Source of the DNA: Paenibacillus sp. R14(2021)
GTDB lineage: Bacteria; Bacillota; Bacilli; Paenibacillales; Paenibacillaceae
Assembly (NCBI RefSeq): GCF_019431355.1
Contig: NZ_CP080269.1
Location: 1,860,001-1,924,000 of the forward strand
Direction of reading: 5' to 3'
DNA length: 64,000 nucleotides
Part shown: positions 45,235 to 54,365 of the stretch, in pieces
How the letters are laid out: the number at the start of each line of letters is the position of its first letter
Position numbering within the stretch: the first letter of the stretch is position 1
Notes under the pieces: model-generated
Database searches by the model: none
Seen by the model: only the letters and a program-made list of their open reading frames with translations
Told to the model about the DNA's origin: nothing
Translations under genes and position numbers: made by a program

Positions 45235-46227
45235 TTAGCTTTGCTGTACAACATGCGTAAGCTCATGACTGAGCAGTTGAATGCCGCTTGCCGTATCCGG
45301 CTTAAATTCGCCTTGTCGGAAATAAATATCCGAACCCGTGGTAAATGCACGCGCGCCTACCTGTTTGGCCAGCTGGTCTGCCGCATTGTCCGTATGAATG
45401 GACACCTTGCTGAAATCCGCCTTGAACGAAGCTTCCAACTTCTTGCGAAGCGCATCCGGCAGCGGCTGTCCTTTGCCGCGGGATTCATCGATCGCCGCCT
45501 CCACCTTCGGACCGGCATCCTCCGGAGCTCCTTCGGCCTCCCGCTGAATGACCGCGAACGGATCGCGCTTCAGCTGCAGCTCCTCTTCTTCCGATTCGCC
45601 CTGTTCCATCCGCTGCAGCACGCCTGCGCTGTCTGGCTTCAGCTGCAGCTCCTCTTCCTCCGATTCGCCCTGCTCCATCCGCTGCAGCACGCCTGCGCTA
45701 TCCGGCTTCAGCTGGAGCTCCTCTTCTTCCGATTCGCCCTGCTCCATCCGCTGCAGGACGCCTGCGCTATCCGGCTTCAGCTGTAGCTCCTCTTCCTCCG
45801 ATTCGCCCTGTTCCATCCGCTGCAGGACGCCGGCGCTGTCCGACTTCAGCTGCAGCTCCTCTTCCTCCGATTCGCCCTGCTCCATCCGTTGAACGGGTTC
45901 GTCGCTCTTGCCGGAAGAGGCTTGAAGATCGTTCGCAACGCGAAACGACACCTGGTCCGCTTCTAATTCATAGGCATCCGTCGGTTGATTGATCGTCATC
46001 TTGGCCATGATCGGCTGCCGTCCGCCTGCTCCAATGAATTGACCTGCAGCTTGGTTGCCTACTGAACGCTGCAAGGCATGCATCTCAGCAGCTTGAAGCG
46101 GCGCTCCGCTTGCCAGCGCTCGCTGCAAAGGTGCATATGGGTTGGATTTGGAGCGAAGAGCAGCTTGTCCCTTGTAGCTGCTCTTGTCCATTTTCCGGAT
46201 GGATTTACCCGAACCGAATGTTTTCAC
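45235..46227 (-). CDS. DUF4157 (eCIS core domain) protein with acidic repeats
   Basis: 330 residues from GTG at 46227 (VKTFGSGK), eight bases after GAGGAGG; a frame back to 46317 lacks a ribosome site. There is no signal peptide. Residues about 78-100 (QPTDAYELEADQVSFRV) and the C-terminal part (PLPDALRKKLEASFKADFS, VSIHTDNAADQLAKQVGA, LLSHELTHVVQQ) are the DUF4157 pattern, including HELTH, a zincin-like HExxH. Between them are five near-identical 23-residue units of form QRMEQGESEEEELQLK. DUF4157 proteins with such acidic repeats occur with extracellular contractile injection systems, as cargo or cargo adaptors. This one ends right after the HExxH helix, so no toxin domain follows. Confidence 0.88.
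   Translation of the reverse strand: MKTFGSGKSIRKMDKSSYKGQAALRSKSNPYAPLQRALASGAPLQAAEMHALQRSVGNQAAGQFIGAGGRQPIMAKMTINQPTDAYELEADQVSFRVANDLQASSGKSDEPVQRMEQGESEEEELQLKSDSAGVLQRMEQGESEEEELQLKPDSAGVLQRMEQGESEEEELQLKPDSAGVLQRMEQGESEEEELQLKPDSAGVLQRMEQGESEEEELQLKRDPFAVIQREAEGAPEDAGPKVEAAIDESRGKGQPLPDALRKKLEASFKADFSKVSIHTDNAADQLAKQVGARAFTTGSDIYFRQGEFKPDTASGIQLLSHELTHVVQQS
45569..45896 (-). repeat. Tandem 69-base direct repeats within DUF4157 gene
   Basis: About 4.8 units of 69 bases starting near 45569, 45638, 45707, 45776 and 45845, differing by only a few bases. They encode the acidic 23-residue units and stay in frame if copies are gained or lost. Confidence 0.9.
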
Positions 46228-46344
46228 GATTACAGCCTCCTCGTATCGACACCATTCACGTACTTTTGCTACTAATATACCATATTTTAGCGAGTATGTA
46301 CGAGATGCGCGCAACAATAGTCACAGGCATGGCATGAACGAATA

Positions 46345-46381
46345 CAAAAAACCGCCCTGTCTGGAAACAGACAAAGCGGTA
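46345..46381 (-). terminator. Terminator after formaldehyde dehydrogenase gene
   Basis: Stem ACCGC..CTGTCTG / CAGACAAAGCGGT with loop GAAA, then TTTTTTG on the minus strand. Confidence 0.75.
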
Positions 46382-46389
46382 TTTCTCAC

Positions 46390-47604
46390 CTATCGTCTAA
46401 CGGATCCGTGTGGATCGATCACGAACTTCTTGGATGCGCCTTGATCGAACTCCGCATACGCGGCTGGGGCTTGATCTATTGAAATCAGCGTCGCGTTGAC
46501 GGCTTTGGCGATCTGTGCTCTGCCGCTCAGAATAGCGCTCATCAACTCGCGGTTATACTGCATTACCGGCGTTTGGCCCGTGACAAACGTATGCGATTTG
46601 GCCCAGCCGAGCCCGAAACGGATCTTGAGCGTGCCAATCTTGGCATCCTCGTCCACAGCACCCGGATCCCCGGTGACGTACAGCCCCGGTATGCCCAATC
46701 TGCCTCCTGCACGGGTCACTTCCATGATGGAATTAAGCACCGTAGCCGGCGCTTCGCCGTGCGCTTTACCGTGACCATGCGCTTCGAAGCCCACGCAGTC
46801 AATCGCGCAATCCACCTCGGGCACGCCAAGAATTTGGTCAATTTGCTCAGCGAGATTCGGATGCTCGCGCAGATTAACCGTCTCGCACCCGAAGCTGCGT
46901 GCTTGGGCAAGACGCTCGCTGTTCAAATCGCCGACGATGACGACCGAGGCGCCGAGCAGCTGTGCCGAATGGGCAGCCGCAAGTCCGACCGGTCCAGCGC
47001 CAGCGACATAGACGGTTGAACCCGGTCTCACCCCTGCGCTAACCGCGCCATGGTAGCCCGTCGGGAATATATCCGAGAGCATCGTCAGATCAAGAATCTT
47101 CTCCATCGCGCGATCCTTATCCGGAAATTTAAGCAGCTGGAAATCCGCATAAGGTACCATAACATACTCGGATTGGCCGCCTATCCAGCCGCCCATGTCC
47201 ACGTAGCCATAAGCTGAGCCCGGTCGGTCCGGGTTGACATTGGAACAGACATTGGTATTGCGTTCTTTGCAATTTCGGCAGCGTCCGCATGCGATGTTAA
47301 ACGGCACGGACACCAGATCGCCTTTCTTTATAAATTCAACGTCGCGGCCGACTTCGATGACTTCGCCCGTAATTTCATGGCCGAGCACTAAGCCGCTCGG
47401 AGCCGTCGTCCGGCCGCGAACCATATGCTGGTCGCTGCCGCAAATATTCGTCGTTATGACTTTCAAAATAACGCCATGCTCACATTTTCTGCCGACATTG
47501 AGCGGGTTGACACCTGGTCCGTCCCGCAGAATCAATTCCGGGTACGAGATATCGCGAACCGCTACTTTACCGGATTCCACATAGACTACCGCACGATTTC
47601 CTGA
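46390..47604 (-). CDS. fdhA: Glutathione-independent formaldehyde dehydrogenase (zinc MDR family)
   Basis: 404 residues from ATG at 47604 (MSGNRAVVY), after GGAGGAGAG. Zinc-dependent dehydrogenase with catalytic-zinc ligands in CGSDQH and GHEITGEV, four structural-zinc cysteines in CGRCRNCKERNTNVC, and the NAD site VAGAGPVGLAAAH. The long insertions (DRPGSAYGYVDMGGWIGG and the HGHGKAHGE stretch) match the Pseudomonas-type formaldehyde dismutase/dehydrogenase group of about 400 residues. It probably oxidises formaldehyde or another small aldehyde with NAD. It is isolated by terminators from both neighbours, so its place between eCIS-associated genes may be chance. Confidence 0.9.
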   Translation of the reverse strand, partial: SGNRAVVYVESGKVAVRDISYPELILRDGPGVNPLNVGRKCEHGVILKVITTNICGSDQHMVRGRTTAPSGLVLGHEITGEVIEVGRDVEFIKKGDLVSVPFNIACGRCRNCKERNTNVCSNVNPDRPGSAYGYVDMGGWIGGQSEYVMVPYADFQLLKFPDKDRAMEKILDLTMLSDIFPTGYHGAVSAGVRPGSTVYVAGAGPVGLAAAHSAQLLGASVVIVGDLNSERLAQARSFGCETVNLREHPNLAEQIDQILGVPEVDCAIDCVGFEAHGHGKAHGEAPATVLNSIMEVTRAGGRLGIPGLYVTGDPGAVDEDAKIGTLKIRFGLGWAKSHTFVTGQTPVMQYNRELMSAILSGRAQIAKAVNATLISIDQAPAAYAEFDQGASKKFVIDPHGSVRR

Positions 47605-47665
47605 CATGGTTTCAGTCTCTCCTCCGTGATCCATAGATTGGGCTGCCTCGTTCTTCACTCCTCAT

Positions 47666-47679
47666 TGTAATCGCTTCCA
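47666..47679 (-). promoter_or_regulatory. cre-like site before formaldehyde dehydrogenase
   Basis: Minus strand TGGAAGCGATTACA matches 12 of 14 positions of TGWAAGCGYTWNCA, 61 bases upstream of the start. Confidence 0.4.
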
Positions 47680-47730
47680 GTTGGAAAAGCTATCCTTACT
47701 TTTGTTTATTCTTCCATCCGAGAGGAAGTA

Positions 47731-47759
47731 AAAAAAAGAGGCTGCTAAGCGCGCAGCCT
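47731..47759 (-). terminator. Terminator of the pseudo-cyclase/GNAT/transporter operon
   Basis: Stem AGGCTGC / GCAGCCT with loop GCGCTTA, then eight T residues on the minus strand; the stem overlaps the last codons of the transporter gene. Confidence 0.75.
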
Positions 47760-50700
47760 TTCCGATTCTGTGTCAGGCAGGCGTCCGGCAATCGCTTGCT
47801 CCAGCATGCGGACTCTAGAGAGCGATGCTTTCAACAAACCTATGCCGATCTCAGGGTGAAGTCGAATCAGCTTTGCCATCTCCTCGCCTACCAAGGACAA
47901 GATACGTACATCCACGGATGCCCGGGCAGTCGCGGTTGCCGGCGTTCCATCGAGTGCGGAGGTTTCGCCGAAGACATCCCGAACCCCAAGCTCCGCAATA
48001 ACTCCACCTTGGCTTCCTCCGCTCACGAGCTGCACGGTGCCCTCTACGATGACACCAAGTTTCGCATTGGCTTGCGACGCGGTGACTAGCCGTGACCCAG
48101 CAGCGTGCGTTTCCTCCACGGCCACGCCGGCAATATAACCGAGCTCCTCTAGCGATAGATCGCTGAAGAATGGCACCTGCTTGAGGAAAACGACTTTATC
48201 CAGCATGCCCATCAGCTTATGCTCGCTCATTCCTGCTTCCTCCTTCTGCCGCAGCGCCTCAGATGCCAGCAATTGCAGCCACATATCTTGTTGAGCCGCC
48301 GCTGCGCGAAGGACAACATTTGCCTCCTCCGCTGACGGCAGCTCTGGAGCCGCGTCCTGCCAGACTTCCAGCAGCGTAATCAAGGCTCCACTCATACGTT
48401 TGTCGGCGGCTCCTTCCATGAGCGCCTCCAATCCGCTTTCCCGTATCTCTTCATCCGAATCTTCAACGGCACGTCTAACCGACTGGATCACGTCTTCTTC
48501 GCCCAGTCTTGCCATGACAAGCCATACGCCTCCGAGCACGAATCCCATGAGCTCTGTAAGCCGCATGCGGGCCAGCTCTGCCCGATCGGTGCGTTCATGA
48601 AGCAGCAGTGCGGATTCGATCTCGCGGTGCTTGCGCAGCTCCGCCAGCTTTGACAAGCAAGCCGGAATAAGGATTTCCTGGCATTGCGATTCATCCATCA
48701 GGCGTGCGAGGACTCGAACAGCTGCGCTCCACACCTTCGGCTGAGACTGCTCGATGACAAGCAGCAGCGTCTCGATCACGCCGCCGCCCATATCGATTAA
48801 GGCTTCAATCGTCACCTCGTACAGCGCTGGCTCCGCCCATTCCAGCTGCTCCAGCAGCCAAGGCACGACTTCATTATGCTGAAGCTTTCCCATGCAGGCA
48901 ATCGCGGCAGCGCGGACAGCCGGATCAAATTCGCCGAGCAGCACTTCGACGTCCTGCAGGAAGCTGTACATTCCCAGGTCCGCGATCACCCGGCACATAT
49001 ACACCGCAGGCTCGCCGCCTTCTTTCAAATATCGCTGAATGACCTCGTAGCAGGCCTCGAAGCTCTGTTCGTTTTGTAAAAAGTAGAGCGCCTTTACCGC
49101 CTCTGCGACGACTTTCGGATTGGCATCCAGCAGCTTCAAGCGGATGAAATAGACCGCCTGATGGGACATATGGGAAGCGCGGCCTAGCAGCCGCACCCCT
49201 TCCGCGCGCACCTCGTAATCAGGGTCCTCCAGAAACGAAGCCACCTTCACCAACGCCTGAAGCTCCGCGCGCTCCAAATTCATCGCCCGCAGCGATGCGA
49301 TGCGAATCCTCGCACTACGATCATCAACGAGCTTCAAGAGTGGTGCTAGATAAGAAGCATCCCGCGTTCGCCCAATCAATCCAAGCGCAATTTCTTTGGA
49401 ATAATCGTTAGGCGATTCAAGCAGCTGGCCAAGGAGCAGCGCCGAACGCCCTTCGCGCATAAACTCGTCGAACGCAGCGTCTAGGTCATGACCGGAATCC
49501 GTCATCTGCTGAACGCTGCGAACCAACTCGCGAATGTAGAAATACCGGCCGACATAAGCCAAGCCGACGAGACAGACAGCACCTGCGGCGCCATACCAGG
49601 CAAGCGTTTGAAGCTGCATGCCGAGACCGGCATGCAACGCCTGCAGCAGCGCGCCGATCAGAATGCCCGCCGACGCGGCAATCCCCTGTGCGACATAACG
49701 ATAACCGTCCCGCTGCCGAATGGGCAGCAGCTTGAAAAACAATTGATTGGCCGGTTCGGCAAAATAATAAAGCAGCAGGTAGAGGAACATGTAACCGACG
49801 GACAAGGCATATATAATGACGCTTGTCCCGAACGTAATCGCCGCAAGCAGAAATCCGCATGTGAAGACGATCGCAATGACCGGAAGCATGTTGCTTTGCC
49901 CCAGCCAGTTCATAATACGGGCGGACAGCAGCTGGAGTAGGAATGCGGCAGTAAACAACAGCGTCGTTATAAGTCCGAAGAACGAACCGAAAGACGCTTC
50001 CGTCGGATAATAGGTTCTGGACACGTTCAGAAACACGTATTCCATCAGGAAATATAAGGCCGGCATCAGCGTCATGACGCCGACCGCTATGAGCAGATAA
50101 GGCGTTGTAAAGGTGCGTTTGAAATAATCGGCCGAAGACAGTCCGCCCTCATCCGCAGCACGATTGCCGCTTCGTTCCTGCTTGAGCGTTAACGGAACCA
50201 AGTATGCTGCAATCGATTTCCAATAATTCACGCCGCCAGCAAGCATAAAGAGCGGTGCCAGCATATAGACGGCGTCTGCGCCAAGCCAGCGGCTCACGAC
50301 TTGCGCCAGCAATCCTGCAGCGATGCCGCCAAGCGCCGCCGATGAAACGAATACGGGCATAAGCCGCTTTCCTTGCTGCGTCGGACATAGGTCGACGGCC
50401 AAGCTCCACAGCAGGATCGTCTGCTGCCTGACCACGAAGCTCGAGCTCAGAAACAGGAACGGATAATAGGCGCTCATGCTGAAATCCGCTAAATGAAAGA
50501 TGAGCAGGACAACTGCATTACAAGCGATAATGATGCCCATGATAGCAAATAGCGTGCGCATCAGCTGCGGTTTGGACAGCCGGCTGGTCAACCAGGACAT
50601 GAACCAAGCCTCTAGCGGCATAATCACGGCTTCCGCCCCGTATACGTACGGCAAATACTCACTGCCGAACCGCTGATTGAACAGCGTCATGTACCCATTG

Positions 50701-50810
50701 TAATTCAGCATTTCGGCAATCCCGCACAGAAAAAAAACAGGCACCATCATCGCCAGCTTCCGCCGGTCATCGAATTTGGCGCCAATTGAGCGTAATAAGG
50801 TTTGATTCAT
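47745..50810 (-). CDS. NTT/MFS-like transporter fused to HEAT repeats and cyclic-nucleotide-binding domain
   Basis: 1021 residues in three parts. Residues 1-430 form about 12 membrane helices resembling ATP/ADP-translocase or MFS carriers. Residues 440-850 are HEAT-like helical repeats (for example YLAPLLKLVDDRSARIRIAS). Residues about 870-1005 are a cNMP-binding fold: FFSDLSLEELGYIAG, then the phosphate cassette VFGETSALDGTPATATARA. The Arg that normally follows Pro in this cassette (PRxAT) is Ala here, so cyclic-nucleotide binding may be weak or lost. It starts 3 bases after the GNAT gene. Function unknown; likely a membrane partner of the cyclase-like protein in the same operon. Confidence 0.85.
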   Translation of the reverse strand: MNQTLLRSIGAKFDDRRKLAMMVPVFFLCGIAEMLNYNGYMTLFNQRFGSEYLPYVYGAEAVIMPLEAWFMSWLTSRLSKPQLMRTLFAIMGIIIACNAVVLLIFHLADFSMSAYYPFLFLSSSFVVRQQTILLWSLAVDLCPTQQGKRLMPVFVSSAALGGIAAGLLAQVVSRWLGADAVYMLAPLFMLAGGVNYWKSIAAYLVPLTLKQERSGNRAADEGGLSSADYFKRTFTTPYLLIAVGVMTLMPALYFLMEYVFLNVSRTYYPTEASFGSFFGLITTLLFTAAFLLQLLSARIMNWLGQSNMLPVIAIVFTCGFLLAAITFGTSVIIYALSVGYMFLYLLLYYFAEPANQLFFKLLPIRQRDGYRYVAQGIAASAGILIGALLQALHAGLGMQLQTLAWYGAAGAVCLVGLAYVGRYFYIRELVRSVQQMTDSGHDLDAAFDEFMREGRSALLLGQLLESPNDYSKEIALGLIGRTRDASYLAPLLKLVDDRSARIRIASLRAMNLERAELQALVKVASFLEDPDYEVRAEGVRLLGRASHMSHQAVYFIRLKLLDANPKVVAEAVKALYFLQNEQSFEACYEVIQRYLKEGGEPAVYMCRVIADLGMYSFLQDVEVLLGEFDPAVRAAAIACMGKLQHNEVVPWLLEQLEWAEPALYEVTIEALIDMGGGVIETLLLVIEQSQPKVWSAAVRVLARLMDESQCQEILIPACLSKLAELRKHREIESALLLHERTDRAELARMRLTELMGFVLGGVWLVMARLGEEDVIQSVRRAVEDSDEEIRESGLEALMEGAADKRMSGALITLLEVWQDAAPELPSAEEANVVLRAAAAQQDMWLQLLASEALRQKEEAGMSEHKLMGMLDKVVFLKQVPFFSDLSLEELGYIAGVAVEETHAAGSRLVTASQANAKLGVIVEGTVQLVSGGSQGGVIAELGVRDVFGETSALDGTPATATARASVDVRILSLVGEEMAKLIRLHPEIGIGLLKASLSRVRMLEQAIAGRLPDTESERLRA

Positions 50811-50813
50811 ATG

Positions 50814-51344
50814 TTATGCACCATGTTTATTCGAATGTACTCGATGCCTGCCGAGCTTCAGGCTGTAGATCAGCCGGTCTTCGCCTTCAAAATAATAATC
50901 CGGACAGCGTCCTGCAAGCGAGAAGCCTGTCCGTTCGAAGAGCCGGCGAACAGGCGCGTATAATTCCGTATCGCATGTATAGGTAAGCACATACCGAGCC
51001 TCTTGAAATTCCAATACGCCAATCATGTCGTTCAGCAGCAGGGCCGCAATACCATGCCTGCGGAATGCTTTGTGAACGACGAGATAGTCAAGATAATACC
51101 CGCCTGTCTGCTGCTCGTTCTGCAAATAGCCAATTACGCCGATCATTTCATTCCGTTCATTCTTGACGAACCGATACGAATAATCCGATACCAGCGCCTT
51201 GAACGGATTGGTCTCGTAATGCTGAATTTCACCAGGCGTATGATTCATGTCGTCGAAGGAAACATCCGACAGGAAAAACTTGCTGATCAGCCTCGCATCC
51301 TCTTCCAGAAGAAGCGGCTCTACATGATACATCGTTTGCCTCAT
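50814..51344 (-). CDS. GNAT-family N-acetyltransferase
   Basis: 176 residues. The GNAT core is visible in NEMIGVIGYLQNE, YYLDYLVVHKAFRRHGIAALLLND (acetyl-CoA-binding motif A, R/Q-x-x-G-x-A form RRHGIA) and YAPVRRLFERTGF. It would acetylate an amine of a protein or small molecule; the acceptor is unknown. ATG after GAGGAGG. It lies 21 bases after the cyclase-like gene and 3 bases before the transporter gene, so it belongs to that operon. Confidence 0.88.
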   Translation of the reverse strand: MRQTMYHVEPLLLEEDARLISKFFLSDVSFDDMNHTPGEIQHYETNPFKALVSDYSYRFVKNERNEMIGVIGYLQNEQQTGGYYLDYLVVHKAFRRHGIAALLLNDMIGVLEFQEARYVLTYTCDTELYAPVRRLFERTGFSLAGRCPDYYFEGEDRLIYSLKLGRHRVHSNKHGA

Positions 51345-51365
51345 ACCGGTCTTCCTCCTCTATCG

Positions 51366-54146
51366 CTATGAAACAGCCAGCGTGCCGTTCCAATCGACAG
51401 CCGTGCCCCGTTGGAAATACTCGTCGCATAAATAGAAATACAGCTTTGCTGCTTTATCCATCCGGTTCCATTTAATCACTTCCACGAACGTTTCCCTCGC
51501 GTCGAAGAAGCGGCCTTCCTGGTACAGCCGAATGCCATGCTCGAACAATTTCTTCGTCTTGTCCTTGCCGGAGCGGAGAAGCTCGCTGTCGCCCTCGTAA
51601 ATATCATACAGCTCTACGGCCTCTTCCTTGCCCTCGATATGAATACGGCCGAGCCAGCGGTACTGAAACCGTTCAGGCGAATCCATGGATGCCATCGCTT
51701 CGCGGGTAACGAGGATGGAGACGCCGAGCGGCTCGGACAGCTCCTCCAGCTTCGAGGTCAGCGTCACATCATCGGAAATCACATTGCTTTCCATCTTCGT
51801 TTCCTCGCCGATAATGCCGAGCATAAGCGGTCCTTTGTGAATGGCGATGCCGATATCGACCGGACTTTTATTCGTTTTACCGCGATGGCCGTTATAGGCG
51901 ACAAGCTCCTTGCGGATCGCGATTGCAGCCTTAATGGCCTCTTCCGTCCTGTTCGGGAACAGCGTCATGAAGCCCGCGCCCAGATAGTTGCTGATTAATC
52001 CGTTCTCCTTGCGGACAAGCGGACCGAAGCGGCTGAGAAACGAATTCATGAAGTTAAAGTTTTCCTTCGGCGTCAGACGTTTCGACATTTCATAGAACGT
52101 ACGCAGCTTCGTGACCATAACGACCATGTTCTGCTGCACTTGATCGCCCAAATGCACATCCAGAATGCCCCGCTTACCCAAATACTTGAACACCTGCTGC
52201 GGCACGAAACGGAAGGAAGCTTCACTGAACGCCGTAATATCATTGATATACTGCCGGATATGCCGCACCATGAGGTTGAATTGCTGCCCCAGATCGGCCA
52301 CTTCGTCGCTGGAACGGATATGTACTTCTGCATCCCAATTTCCGTTCGTAATTTCGGTGACGCTTTTGCGAAGCTTCCGAAGCGAAGCGAGCAGGAAATA
52401 GGAAGAAATCATGAACACGAGCAGAATCAGGATGGTAATAATCGTAATATTTTTGAAGATCGACCTATTAATGGTGGAATTCTCGGTACGCAGTACGTTC
52501 AAATCGCGGCCCGTCTCATAGATGCCGACAATGGCGCCCTTGGAGTTATATACCGGCGCGATCGCATACGTCCATTGACCGTTCGCGTCCTCCCAGCTTC
52601 CGCTCATGACCTGTCCTTGCTCCACGACCGGCAAATTATTCTCCGTCAGCGGAAACGGCTTGAACATGTTCACCCCGTCATCGTCGTCTGCGATGATGTA
52701 GAGCTTACCGTTCTCGTATTTATAAACCGTGCTGTAAAGCCCGCGGCGGTCGATGCTGCTGTCATGCTGAAAAAGCACGTTCATTCGCTGTTTGATTTCC
52801 TGGTAGTCGACGTTCATAAAGTCATTCGGCGAAGTAAGGCGTTCCAGCCGATCGCCGTCGATAATATATTTGCCGCTCTGTGCCAGAACGGACAGCTCCC
52901 GCTTCATCTCCTCTTCCATCTTGCCGGAGAAGCCGTCATATATGGAGTTGGACAACACGATCATCGAAACGATAATGAGCGGCACGAACGCGACCATCTG
53001 TTTCAGGAAGAATGAAATCCGCCTTCTCATCACATGCAGGTAGATCAGCCAGCAAACAGCGATCAGCAGCAAGACGCTTCCTGCGGCAGCTCCCCATACA
53101 AGCCACAAACGGAATTGCTCGCTACCGCTAAAGGTGATTTGATCGGTTAAGGAAGTCACGGCACCGTTACTGCTTTGTTTCATAATGCGATCAGCCAGCA
53201 GAATGTCCATGCTTCCGTCGGCATGAAGATGAAAGTCGCCAATCTCCACGCTCTCCGCCAGCGGAGCAGCAGCCGTCAGCGTCTTCTCTTCTAACAAGAG
53301 CGAAATCGGACTCGTTAAGTCAGGCGTCAATCTCGTAACCGCATTGATGGAACGATCCACAAAGGTTAAACTCCCGTTGCCGTCCAGCTTGAGCCGCTCG
53401 GGAAAGTTTTTACGTGTCTGCTCCATACCTGCAACAGGATAGAGCCTGCTACTTGTACCGTCCGAAGCGACGCTGTAGATCGCGCCGCGCTTGGTTGTAT
53501 AGTAAATTGCGCCGGGCTCCGTTCCGTAGACTTCCGATAGATAGCGGTTAGGCGGCAGCTGGAACGCAAACGGCTGCTCCCATTTGCCGCTGACCAGCGA
53601 GAGCTGCTTCTGCTGCACCTCGTTTTGACGACTGATGAAGAACGAAAGCGTATCGCCCTTGATTTGCAGCGATCTGAGCTGCCCGATTCGCTTGCTCGTA
53701 TTGTCGCCCTTCCATTGGAAAAGCACTTTGTCCAGCTTGCCCGCGGACGTGTAACGGATGATTTCCTCTGCATTCACATACAAGCCGTATGTATCCAGCT
53801 CCGTATTGATCACGTACAAGCGTCCGCTGTCATCCACGGCGATTTCCGAGAAGTTGCGCCGATTGCCGCTCTTCTGATTGATGCGGTATTTGAGCGTACC
53901 GTCTTTATCGATGGCTTCGATCTGCTGCTTCGCGCTGCTGATGACATATACGCCGCCGCTCGTGTCCTCCGCCATGGCAGAGAGGTTACTGAGGGGTATG
54001 TTCGTTTGCGTGGGGCCTTGCTTCAGCTCGCTGCTATGTATGGCTGCATACGTCGTTAGTCCTATTAAACATACCGTTAGAATCGCAAGCCATGATAGTC
54101 CTATACTCCGATTATGCAGTGAACTGCGCGACTTCTTCCTTTTCAT
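51366..54146 (-). CDS. Membrane receptor with degenerate class III nucleotidyl-cyclase domain
   Basis: 926 residues from ATG at 54146 (MKRKKSRSS); a frame to 54245 runs into upstream sequence. Order: membrane helix at 13-36; NHL/beta-propeller-like sensor to about 335 (GGVYVISSAKQQIEAIDKDG-type blades); two helices; a Cache-like extracellular domain; a fourth helix near 570; HAMP; class III cyclase fold at about 650-830; helical TPR-like tail. The cyclase fold has lost its catalytic residues: the first metal Asp (FaDIRgF) is Lys in MVTKLRTF, the second (GDg) is Ala in YLGAGFM, and the Asn and Arg of NxxSR are Thr and Lys in VTLTSKLEEL. It is therefore probably a binding or signalling pseudoenzyme. 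First gene of a three-gene operon, divergent from the PAAR-like gene. Confidence 0.85.
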   Translation of the reverse strand: MKRKKSRSSLHNRSIGLSWLAILTVCLIGLTTYAAIHSSELKQGPTQTNIPLSNLSAMAEDTSGGVYVISSAKQQIEAIDKDGTLKYRINQKSGNRRNFSEIAVDDSGRLYVINTELDTYGLYVNAEEIIRYTSAGKLDKVLFQWKGDNTSKRIGQLRSLQIKGDTLSFFISRQNEVQQKQLSLVSGKWEQPFAFQLPPNRYLSEVYGTEPGAIYYTTKRGAIYSVASDGTSSRLYPVAGMEQTRKNFPERLKLDGNGSLTFVDRSINAVTRLTPDLTSPISLLLEEKTLTAAAPLAESVEIGDFHLHADGSMDILLADRIMKQSSNGAVTSLTDQITFSGSEQFRLWLVWGAAAGSVLLLIAVCWLIYLHVMRRRISFFLKQMVAFVPLIIVSMIVLSNSIYDGFSGKMEEEMKRELSVLAQSGKYIIDGDRLERLTSPNDFMNVDYQEIKQRMNVLFQHDSSIDRRGLYSTVYKYENGKLYIIADDDDGVNMFKPFPLTENNLPVVEQGQVMSGSWEDANGQWTYAIAPVYNSKGAIVGIYETGRDLNVLRTENSTINRSIFKNITIITILILLVFMISSYFLLASLRKLRKSVTEITNGNWDAEVHIRSSDEVADLGQQFNLMVRHIRQYINDITAFSEASFRFVPQQVFKYLGKRGILDVHLGDQVQQNMVVMVTKLRTFYEMSKRLTPKENFNFMNSFLSRFGPLVRKENGLISNYLGAGFMTLFPNRTEEAIKAAIAIRKELVAYNGHRGKTNKSPVDIGIAIHKGPLMLGIIGEETKMESNVISDDVTLTSKLEELSEPLGVSILVTREAMASMDSPERFQYRWLGRIHIEGKEEAVELYDIYEGDSELLRSGKDKTKKLFEHGIRLYQEGRFFDARETFVEVIKWNRMDKAAKLYFYLCDEYFQRGTAVDWNGTLAVS

Positions 54147-54365
54147 CCAACTGACGCTCCCTTTCAGAGAGAAAAAATGACGAATTACTTCCATACTACT
54201 ACATAATTCGGCTTTCAACATTAAATAATTGCATATTTTCGCCAATTACCGACAACTTATATTGATGCTGTTAAAGGCTTTATAGTACTATTGAAAGGTG
54301 AGAGATTCGGATTTCGCAGCAATGCGATAGATGCGTTACATATGGATCATGAAGGAGTTTTCTAA

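Noticed and set aside
45569-45896. CRISPR array
   Set aside because: Repeats are contiguous 69-base coding units without unique spacers, in frame within the DUF4157 gene.
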